Shown here: one piece after another, positions 1 through 4,779 of the stretch
Position numbering within the stretch: the first letter of the stretch is position 1
Layout of the letters: each line of letters begins with the position of its first letter
NCBI GenBank assembly: GCA_945862475.1
Contig: CAMAYW010000160.1
Location: forward strand, 1 to 6,083
Origin: Bacteriovorax stolpii
Lineage (GTDB): Bacteria; Bdellovibrionota; Bacteriovoracia; Bacteriovoracales; Bacteriovoracaceae
Direction: 5' to 3'
Length of the DNA stretch: 6,083 nucleotides
Program-made: the position numbers and the translations under genes
Notes under the pieces: generated by a model
The model's database searches: none
What the model was told of the DNA's origin: nothing
What the model saw: only the letters and a program-made list of their open reading frames with translations

Positions 1-1
1 G

Positions 2-310
2 ATCACAAATTGTCGCGAAATTGTGAGTGCTGCCAATGCAACCGCGAAAGAAAAATTTTGCAAATCTCTTGGATCTGCCGCAGTTTGGAATGGCGCTACT
101 GGGAAATGCACTTTTAAACAGATGACCTGCCCATTTGGACAAGTTGTGATGAAGTTAAATACTTTTGGTGGTATTCAATGTGCCCCCATAAAGGATCATA
201 TAAAATTGGATACTCTTTTTGATCTGTCTTATAATTGCTTAAATGTTTCTGGAAAGTATCGAATCCTCTACAATGGAGCAGGAAAGCTTAGAGTTGATTG
301 CGTCCTTTGA
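2..310 (+). CDS. C-terminal part of a Cys-rich, probably exported protein (5' truncated)
   Basis: The reading frame is open from the first full codon in the window (ATC at 2) to TGA at 308-310, so the true start lies upstream. The GTG at 23 is only an internal in-frame Val codon with no ribosome-binding site. The visible 102 residues contain seven cysteines in contexts such as NCRE, FCKS, KCTF, TCPF, QCAP, NCLN and DCVL. That pattern is typical of a disulphide-bonded protein outside the cytoplasm. The stretch TCPFGQVVMKLNTFGGIQC resembles the 'CPxGQxVxGxxxxGxxxC' module I associate with pilin-like and other surface proteins of Bdellovibrio-type bacteria. That link is from memory and is not proof. 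No catalytic motif is visible, and the N-terminus, which would show a signal peptide or prepilin leader, is missing. The FHA-protein gene follows after 43 bases on the same strand. The coding status is fairly sure; the function is unknown. Confidence 0.7.
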   Translation: MTNCREIVSAANATAKEKFCKSLGSAAVWNGATGKCTFKQMTCPFGQVVMKLNTFGGIQCAPIKDHIKLDTLFDLSYNCLNVSGKYRILYNGAGKLRVDCVL

Positions 311-319
311 TTTTATCTC

Positions 320-347
320 TTGAACTCCGTAAATTCTAAGCTATTCT
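320..347 (+). promoter_or_regulatory. Possible sigma70-type promoter directly ahead of the FHA gene
   Basis: TTGAAC (320-325) and TATTCT (342-347) are separated by 16 bases, and each matches four of six consensus positions. Transcription would start within a few bases of the ATG at 354. That fits the absence of any AGGA-like ribosome-binding sequence there and suggests a leaderless or nearly leaderless mRNA. The match is weak in AT-rich DNA, and read-through from the gene upstream is equally possible. Confidence 0.2.
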
Positions 348-353
348 TTTATT

Positions 354-1568
354 ATGCGTCTTGAAGTATTAGTCGAAAATGAAGACCCCGTTGTCTATCC
401 TCTAAGTAAAGAGAAAATTACCATCGGGTCCTCTGAAAATTGTGACATCATTTTAAGCTCCTATGGAGTTAGTCGAAAACATTTAAGTATTACAATTGAG
501 GGTGATAACTATTTTGTTGTTGATCTTGGAAGTTCAAATGGAAGCTTCATTAATGAAGAGAGATTAATTCCGGGCAAAAGAGCGGAATTCACTTCTTTTT
601 TTCCAGTCCGTATAGGCCACAATATTTTACTTTCCTTACTAAGCGATGAAGAAGCCCAATCTGAGGGAATGATTGAAATCCCTTTATCCCTCAAAGAGAA
701 ACCAAAAGAATCTCAAGCTGAAGCTCAAAATGATCAAACAAGAGTCATTAGTCTCAATGATATTTCAAAAGCAAGTACAGAAAAACTAATAACGACACGT
801 AATGAAAAAAGAATTGAGAAGAAAGCAAAATCATCTCCGCCAGTAAAAAAGAAAAAATCAAATGCAATGACCTATTTCGCAATAATTATTTTGATTTCAG
901 GTGCTGGTTATAATTATATAAAACTTAAAAATGAAAAAAGTTCTGAAGACGAAATAGTCTCCGAGACTGCGAATCTTTCTAAAACTCAAATTCCAAAATC
1001 AACTGAGGTTAATGAACAAGTCCCTCCCCAAAAAAGTATTAACTCAGATTTAGTGTCTGAGGAAGATTTTGTTAAAAAGACGACCTACGAAACTCTTATT
1101 AATGACATTAAGTGTGCTACGGATGAGGAGAAATTTCTTTGTCTCTTTTTTCCAGGTGCGAATGAAAATCCTTTTGGTGTTGTCCAAATAGGATTAACTT
1201 TTAATGTTATGGCCGAAGGCTCTGCCTTCATTGGTCACGCTAGAAGTGTTGTAAAAAAGCCTGAAGATGAAAGTCCAAAAGCAGTTGAGGACTATGAAAG
1301 ACTCGTTAATGAGACCGCTGCCTATATTTATCTTATGCGTACTATGACGACTGGTGATCTGGATCTAGCAAAATTTAAAGATGCCCGTCTCTCAATTGCC
1401 ATATATGACAAAACTGAGGCCGGTTTAAATCTTATGATCGTGATTGCCATAAAGCCTGAAGCATTTAACAAGCTTAAAGAAGTTCTTCTTGAGAGCAACC
1501 TAGACCTTATAAGAACGAATGGGTTTTCGGCACTTGAGGTTGTTAAAAAGTATTATACGACCTTCTAA
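354..1568 (+). CDS. FHA-domain protein with one transmembrane helix and an unknown periplasmic domain
   Basis: This 404-residue protein starts with a forkhead-associated (FHA) domain, about residues 3-95. The phosphothreonine-binding signature is intact: G25-S26, S40-R41-K42-H43 and D57-LGSSNGSFIN-67. FHA domains bind phosphothreonine peptides, usually made by Ser/Thr kinases, or act as scaffolds. A Lys/Glu-rich linker (about 110-170) follows, ending in a strongly basic stretch (KKKK at 165-168). A single hydrophobic segment at about 171-188 comes next. By the positive-inside rule the FHA domain is cytoplasmic and residues about 190-404 lie in the periplasm. That part has a disordered stretch to about 235 and then a folded domain of about 160 residues that I do not recognise, with Cys254 and Cys263 possibly paired. 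The topology recalls YscD/PrgH-type secretion-ring proteins, but no homology is claimed. The ATG at 354 is chosen because the FHA fold begins at once. No Shine-Dalgarno sequence precedes it. The stop overlaps the convergent cytochrome gene by 4 bases. Confidence 0.9.
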   Translation: MRLEVLVENEDPVVYPLSKEKITIGSSENCDIILSSYGVSRKHLSITIEGDNYFVVDLGSSNGSFINEERLIPGKRAEFTSFFPVRIGHNILLSLLSDEEAQSEGMIEIPLSLKEKPKESQAEAQNDQTRVISLNDISKASTEKLITTRNEKRIEKKAKSSPPVKKKKSNAMTYFAIIILISGAGYNYIKLKNEKSSEDEIVSETANLSKTQIPKSTEVNEQVPPQKSINSDLVSEEDFVKKTTYETLINDIKCATDEEKFLCLFFPGANENPFGVVQIGLTFNVMAEGSAFIGHARSVVKKPEDESPKAVEDYERLVNETAAYIYLMRTMTTGDLDLAKFKDARLSIAIYDKTEAGLNLMIVIAIKPEAFNKLKEVLLESNLDLIRTNGFSALEVVKKYYTTF

Positions 1569-3247
1569 AGTGTTTTCAAAAATTCTATAAGCTCCAATTT
1601 TTCGCTCATTGTATAAATCTCCTCGCCATCTTTCATGAGGATTTTTTCGTCATGGCCAGAATTGGACAGTCCTTCTTTTGTTGTATCGAAAAAGAACTCA
1701 TCATTCTTCTTCCATGCCTCTGGGGTCTTTTCACCGATGGGATAACCGACACATTTTTGATCAAAATCAGTTTCTTTATTATTTGCTGGCCCGGCCCAAT
1801 ATTCCTTTGGTCTTTTGTTTCCAGGGGTCAAAAGGGCACATAGGTTAGGAACTGCATTATTGTGAAAATAGGGCCACCGTGACCAAATGCCATCGAGGGG
1901 TGGGGGAACATAACCTTTTTGAGGAATAACTATTGTGCCGATTGTTTTAGAGATTTTAAGATTATTTAAGTCCGTCGCAAATTCTTTCATCCCGAGATAT
2001 CTTCCCGGATCAGTACCTACATCTTTTACAGGTGTTTGCTTGTGATAGATCACTTTCGTATTTTGTAAAAGCTCCACTTTTGAAAGTGACTCAGCGTTTT
2101 CAAAGTCCCATCCCTTAACGTAGGTGCCGTGACATTTTTGACATGATTTTACGAAGTGAACCTGGCCTCTTTTCGCCTTCTCGATATTGATGGCATCAAC
2201 GCCGAAAAAATTTTCATAGCGAGGTGGCCTAGATGAAAATACTGCAGCAGTGAGAGCTTCAATGGTGCGAGTATTATCTAATAACCATTTTTCAAGAATT
2301 TTAAGATCTGTGCCCCGGCCAATTTCATTCCATAGAAAGTTCGTATGAACTGGATTTCCACTTACAATAGATCCATCTGATAACCAGCGATTTTTATATT
2401 TTACATTCCACCATACGGCAGGCTTTGAGTCTGAAACCATAGTTTCAAGCTTATTTTCTCTTGGATATTTATGTGATTTTTTTGTACGTGTTGCGTATTC
2501 ATCTTGCTCTCTTTTTGCTAAAGAGAGGGCGACTTGAGCTAGAGAAGTATCTAGACCTATAGAAACGGGTTTTTTAGCACCAACATATTTTAAATTTTCT
2601 TTTGCTTTAACCAACATGAGTCTTTCACCCTCAGTTGTTTGAAGCATACTCTTAAACAAAAATGTATTCACGTAAGGTGCTAAAGAAGCTCCTTTTCTAA
2701 AAAATTCATTGGCCCGAGGGAATCGATTGGTGAGTCCCAAAATTTTGACTCCGAAAAGATTGGCCGAGTGACAAGTGGCACACCCAAAAGTTAGGCCCTT
2801 TCCATTCTCGTCCTCAAGAATCGTAGCACCCATAGGAAGTGATTTTTCTTCAGAAGTTAAAATGGGTAATTCGTTTGGGTTTTCTGTTTGAACGCTTTCT
2901 GGGTAGGAATTGAGCCCAAGCCAAATAAACATCTCATCAATACTTTTAAATGGAGAGACCACTTTTGCTAGCTCGTATAAAAGTTTTCTGACGGGATCAT
3001 TTGGTGAAGATTCAAAAAAATCACTAAGTGGGCCATACGGAATTCTTAGGGCACTCACATTGACAGGATAAATAAGTGCATGTCTTCTTCCAATCATCAC
3101 AACTTTCTTAAAATCCTCCTCTGGGAGCTCATATAAGTTCTCTCTTGGAGTGTTGACCTCAAAATTCTGGGACCAATCTGGGCTCGCAAAACCAAGGAGA
3201 GGAATAAGTATTGTAAATAAAAAAAGTTTAAAAAGTGGTCCTGTCAT
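1565..3247 (-). CDS. RoxA-like di-haem c-type cytochrome, periplasmic (cytochrome c peroxidase superfamily)
   Basis: This 560-residue protein begins with a signal peptide (Lys7, hydrophobic core 8-20, likely cleavage after A21 in GFA-SP), so it should act in the periplasm. Two c-type haem attachment motifs are present: C156-A-T-C159-H160 and C369-Q-K-C372-H373. Family-like features include KPAVWWNVKYKNRWLSDGS (275-293), GTDPGRYLGM (411-420), PLDGIWSRWPYFHNNAVPNL (450-469) and the C-terminal SNSGHD (528-533). This arrangement matches the RoxA-like branch of di-haem cytochromes, related to MauG and bacterial cytochrome c peroxidases. RoxA cleaves polyisoprene with oxygen; most other members have no known substrate, so rubber cleavage should not be assumed. 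The protein is shorter than RoxA, which has about 650-680 residues from memory. Cys470 and Cys499 lie outside the haem motifs and might form a disulphide. The gene stands alone: its stop overlaps the FHA gene convergently and 192 bases separate it from the gene upstream. The family call is firm; the substrate is unknown. Confidence 0.9.
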   Translation of the reverse strand: MTGPLFKLFLFTILIPLLGFASPDWSQNFEVNTPRENLYELPEEDFKKVVMIGRRHALIYPVNVSALRIPYGPLSDFFESSPNDPVRKLLYELAKVVSPFKSIDEMFIWLGLNSYPESVQTENPNELPILTSEEKSLPMGATILEDENGKGLTFGCATCHSANLFGVKILGLTNRFPRANEFFRKGASLAPYVNTFLFKSMLQTTEGERLMLVKAKENLKYVGAKKPVSIGLDTSLAQVALSLAKREQDEYATRTKKSHKYPRENKLETMVSDSKPAVWWNVKYKNRWLSDGSIVSGNPVHTNFLWNEIGRGTDLKILEKWLLDNTRTIEALTAAVFSSRPPRYENFFGVDAINIEKAKRGQVHFVKSCQKCHGTYVKGWDFENAESLSKVELLQNTKVIYHKQTPVKDVGTDPGRYLGMKEFATDLNNLKISKTIGTIVIPQKGYVPPPLDGIWSRWPYFHNNAVPNLCALLTPGNKRPKEYWAGPANNKETDFDQKCVGYPIGEKTPEAWKKNDEFFFDTTKEGLSNSGHDEKILMKDGEEIYTMSEKLELIEFLKTL

Positions 3248-3253
3248 CTGCTT

Positions 3254-3282
3254 ATTTTTATAAGTGAGACAGTTAAGGTCAA
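3254..3282 (-). promoter_or_regulatory. Possible promoter of the cytochrome gene
   Basis: On the minus strand, TTGACC (3282-3277) has five of six bases of the -35 consensus. Seventeen bases downstream is AAAAAT (3259-3254), a four-of-six -10 match. TATAAA (3262-3257) is a better -10 but only 14 bases away. Either choice places the transcript start at or very near the ATG (3247-3245). No good Shine-Dalgarno sequence is present there, only AAGCAG. The position fits, but the hexamers are poor. Confidence 0.2.
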
Positions 3283-3404
3283 CTACTCTTTTCTAACTTC
3301 TTGAATGGAGTTGAGTGTTAAAAAAATTCTCTTACAGTTTATTGACGTGATCGATTGCATTTATGATGATGATGTCGAAATCTGACCATGATTTCACTCC
3401 CAGG

Positions 3405-3438
3405 TAATGGCCCCTGCACTCAAATGTAGGGGCAATTA
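3405..3438 (-). terminator. Strong hairpin two bases past the receiver-like gene; probable transcript 3' end
   Basis: The arms 3405-3418 (TAATGGCCCCTGCA) and 3425-3438 (TGTAGGGGCAATTA) pair over 14 positions around a 6-base loop (CTCAAA). The core is GCCCCT/AGGGGC. One position is mismatched (G3409 opposite A3434). A second is a G-U wobble on the plus-strand RNA but a C-A mismatch on the minus-strand RNA. The stem begins two bases after the TAA of the minus-strand gene at 3440-3997, where an intrinsic terminator or mRNA-stabilising stem would lie. No U-tract follows on the minus strand, so classical Rho-independent termination is doubtful. The rest of the 192-base intergenic stretch (3248-3439) shows only weak promoter-like hexamers and an ATG repeat at 3363-3374. 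Confidence 0.5.
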
Positions 3439-3439
3439 T

Positions 3440-3997
3440 TTAAGAATTAAAAACTCTGATTATTTCTTTTCCGATTTTATCTTTATCAATTGGCAACTGG
3501 TAGTAGCCTTTCGCTCCAGCTGGGCTTTGGGCATGTATTTTAGCTTTCTCGGGTGAGATGTTTTTAGCGATGATAATCGCCTTTGAAAGTGGAAATTTAA
3601 CTTTTATTTGAGCGCAAAGTTGTCCCACTGCTTTTGGATTTGCGTCGTAATTAAAAATAATAATCTGAGTCTCTTTAAAGGCCAAAAATTTATTCAGTTC
3701 TGGAAGTGTTTTTGCAATATGAAATTCGAATCCTGTTTGCGGAAACTGATTCAAAGAAGTTTCAAAAAAGGGAGATTGAAAATCAAAGAGAATGACTCTT
3801 ATTTTTTTAAGATTTTCTTCTTCAATGCCTGGTGTTTCAATTAGACTTTCAGAAGAAGCTTCTTGATGACTTACAGCAAACTCAAGCTCCTGAGCTATGT
3901 TTGCGAGCTCTTCTTCTTGTTTTAGTTTTTGCTTTTTTAAAGCATTTAAATCTAAAACAACCGTTGGTTTATCATCCTCGTCATCAGGACCAGACAT
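3440..3997 (-). CDS. Small protein with a degenerate receiver (pseudo-receiver) domain
   Basis: This 185-residue cytoplasmic protein has two parts. Residues 1-63 are highly charged: an acidic start (DDEDDK, 5-10), a short conserved-looking TVVLDLNALKKQKLKQ (12-27) and a Glu-rich, probably helical linker. Residues about 65-183 have the alternating strand/helix pattern of a response-regulator receiver: strand 1 IRVILFD (66-72), strand 3 QIIIFNYD (111-118), strand 4 KAIIIAKN (139-146), and strand 5 with GAKGYYQLPID (161-171). The catalytic residues are not those of an active receiver. The position expected to hold the phospho-accepting Asp is N116, the Thr/Ser position is A144, and the Lys of the usual 'KP' pair is L168. 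Phosphorylation by a histidine kinase is therefore unlikely, and a protein-binding role is inferred. There is no output domain. A good ribosome-binding site (AAGGA) supports the start. It is divergent from the coiled-coil gene at 4149. Receiver fold is likely; biological role is unknown. Confidence 0.85.
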   Translation of the reverse strand: MSGPDDEDDKPTVVLDLNALKKQKLKQEEELANIAQELEFAVSHQEASSESLIETPGIEEENLKKIRVILFDFQSPFFETSLNQFPQTGFEFHIAKTLPELNKFLAFKETQIIIFNYDANPKAVGQLCAQIKVKFPLSKAIIIAKNISPEKAKIHAQSPAGAKGYYQLPIDKDKIGKEIIRVFNS

Positions 3998-4002
3998 CTT
4001 AT

Positions 4003-4007
4003 TCCTT
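4003..4007 (-). promoter_or_regulatory. Ribosome-binding site of the receiver-like gene
   Basis: Read on the minus strand, AAGGA lies 5 bases before the ATG at 3997-3995. It is a canonical Shine-Dalgarno match at good spacing and fixes the start codon. Confidence 0.7.
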
Positions 4008-4026
4008 ATAATTCATAATTTTCAAT

Positions 4027-4057
4027 ATCTTATCTACTTTTCGGATAAATTTATCAA
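4027..4057 (-). promoter_or_regulatory. Weak candidate promoter of the receiver-like gene
   Basis: On the minus strand, TTGATA (4057-4052) and TAAGAT (4032-4027) are 19 bases apart, which is slightly long. They lie upstream of the AAGGA ribosome-binding site. The -35 hexamer overlaps the palindrome at 4044-4055. In such AT-rich DNA this is only suggestive. Confidence 0.2.
4044..4055. promoter_or_regulatory. 12-base perfect palindrome in the divergent promoter region; possible operator
   Basis: GATAAATTTATC is its own reverse complement. It lies inside the 151-base region (3998-4148) between the divergent genes, overlapping the candidate -35 of the minus-strand gene. That is a plausible place for a dimeric regulator to control both genes. 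A second short palindrome, AAAGCTTT, follows at 4056-4063. Short AT-rich palindromes also arise by chance, and no regulator is identified. Confidence 0.25.
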
Positions 4058-4120
4058 AGCTTTAACCATTCGGGGGTTTTGGTACCATCGAGAGCTTAAG
4101 TTTCCCCAATGAAATCCGAT

Positions 4121-4138
4121 AGGTAAGGTAAGGATAGG
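4121..4138 (+). promoter_or_regulatory. Stacked AGG ribosome-binding region before the coiled-coil gene
   Basis: Four AGG triplets recur at 4121, 4126, 4131 and 4136, exactly 5 bases apart, in AGGTAAGGTAAGGATAGG. The best Shine-Dalgarno core, AAGGA (4130-4134), is 7 bases before an ATG at 4142 and 14 bases before the real start at 4149. The last AGG (4136-4138) is 10 bases before 4149. Several overlapping binding registers are therefore possible. Confidence 0.5.
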
Positions 4139-4141
4139 TAA

Positions 4142-4159
4142 ATGAAAAATGCCTTTTGA
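4142..4159 (+). other. Possible five-codon leader ORF overlapping the coiled-coil gene start
   Basis: ATG AAA AAT GCC TTT TGA encodes MKNAF and overlaps the first codons of the gene starting at 4149 in another frame. Its ATG has better Shine-Dalgarno spacing (7 bases from AAGGA) than the gene's own ATG. It could tune initiation by coupling or competition, or be a chance ATG. There is no evidence that it is translated. Confidence 0.15.
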
Positions 4160-4754
4160 TGATTTAGATCTCGAATTTGAAGACGAGGAAGAGTCGAAGA
4201 AGAAGAAAAACGATGCCGTCCAACAGGACGTAGACCTCGAGTTTCACACTCCTGAAGCTGCTAAACCTCGACCGCACCCACAGGTCCCACCTGTGAACGC
4301 TAATGTTGCGTCAAACGCAGGGCCAGCTCCTGTATCAAAACCTGTTTCTAAGCCTCCTGGTGAAGTTAGAAAAATTGAAGAGGCAAGAGCGCAAAATCCA
4401 GTTCCTGGGCAGGTGATTCCAGTCAGGCGCGCACCGCAAGCCCCTGTCGCTTCCGCACCAATGACCGATGGCTCTGGTGCTTTAAAAGAACAACCCGTTT
4501 ATGATCTAGAGTCACAGCAAGTCGTAGAACTTCAAGAGCAAATGAGGAAAGTTCAAATTGAATCTGAAATCAAAGTTGCTGTAGCAGAGTTTAAGATGGA
4601 ATATTTATCCGAAATGCTGAGCGACATTAAATTATTAGAGCACCAAATTGGACAGCTACTGGTTCGAATCAATGCCAAGCACCCAGACATGAAGAATGAA
4701 GTGCTTATGATCAAAAAGATCCTTGCCGATTTCACTACAAAGAAAAGAAAATAG
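4149..4754 (+). CDS. Acidic, proline-rich, coiled-coil protein of unknown function
   Basis: I do not recognise a family for this 201-residue protein. Three regions are visible. Residues 1-35 are acidic and carry a duplicated DLEF motif (7-10 and 29-32) around a Glu-then-Lys tract (EDEEESKKKK, 11-20). Residues about 36-112 are rich in Pro, Ala and Val, with PVSK repeated in tandem at 61-68, and are almost certainly disordered. Residues about 117-198 are predicted helical with heptad-like hydrophobic spacing (QQVVELQEQMRKVQIESEI, 123-141, and KLLEHQIGQLLVRI, 161-174), suggesting a coiled-coil oligomerisation segment. It ends in a basic tail, KKRK. There is no signal peptide or membrane span, so it is cytoplasmic. 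The layout fits an adaptor or scaffold: short acidic docking motifs, a flexible linker, then an oligomerising tail. That role is inference. It is divergent from the pseudo-receiver gene and is probably the first gene of an operon with the secreted-protein gene 25 bases downstream. Confidence 0.85.
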   Translation: MPFDDLDLEFEDEEESKKKKNDAVQQDVDLEFHTPEAAKPRPHPQVPPVNANVASNAGPAPVSKPVSKPPGEVRKIEEARAQNPVPGQVIPVRRAPQAPVASAPMTDGSGALKEQPVYDLESQQVVELQEQMRKVQIESEIKVAVAEFKMEYLSEMLSDIKLLEHQIGQLLVRINAKHPDMKNEVLMIKKILADFTTKKRK

Positions 4755-4768
4755 TTCATGCCCTTTTT

Positions 4769-4773
4769 AAGGA
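4769..4773 (+). promoter_or_regulatory. Ribosome-binding site that decides the start of the secreted-protein gene
   Basis: AAGGA directly abuts the first in-frame ATG (4774), which leaves no room for initiation there. It is 6 bases before the second in-frame ATG (4780), which is ideal. The site therefore favours 4780 as the start. Confidence 0.6.
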
Positions 4774-4779
4774 ATGAAC

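Noticed and set aside
23..25. GTG as the start of the first gene
   Set aside because: The frame is open back to the window edge with a cysteine-containing, similar sequence before it, and no Shine-Dalgarno sequence precedes the GTG.
1215..1229. Hairpin GAAGGC-TCT-GCCTTC on the plus strand
   Set aside because: It lies inside the FHA gene coding region, has a short stem and no following T-run, so it is not a convincing terminator.
1652..1843. Plus-strand ORF of 63 codons inside the cytochrome gene
   Set aside because: It is antisense to a strongly supported coding region with haem motifs and has no ribosome-binding site or recognisable product.
3853..3864. Palindrome AAGAAGCTTCTT
   Set aside because: It lies within the receiver-like coding region (encoding part of a Glu/Ser-rich linker), where such low-complexity codons give chance palindromes.
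3608..4112. Two plus-strand ORFs (78 and 71 codons) over the receiver-like gene and its upstream region
   Set aside because: They are Phe/Ser/Cys-rich translations typical of antisense reading of an AT-rich gene, and the minus-strand gene has a clear ribosome-binding site and domain pattern.
4553..4759. Minus-strand ORF of 68 codons inside the coiled-coil gene
   Set aside because: It is antisense to a plausible helical domain, and its composition looks like a shadow frame.
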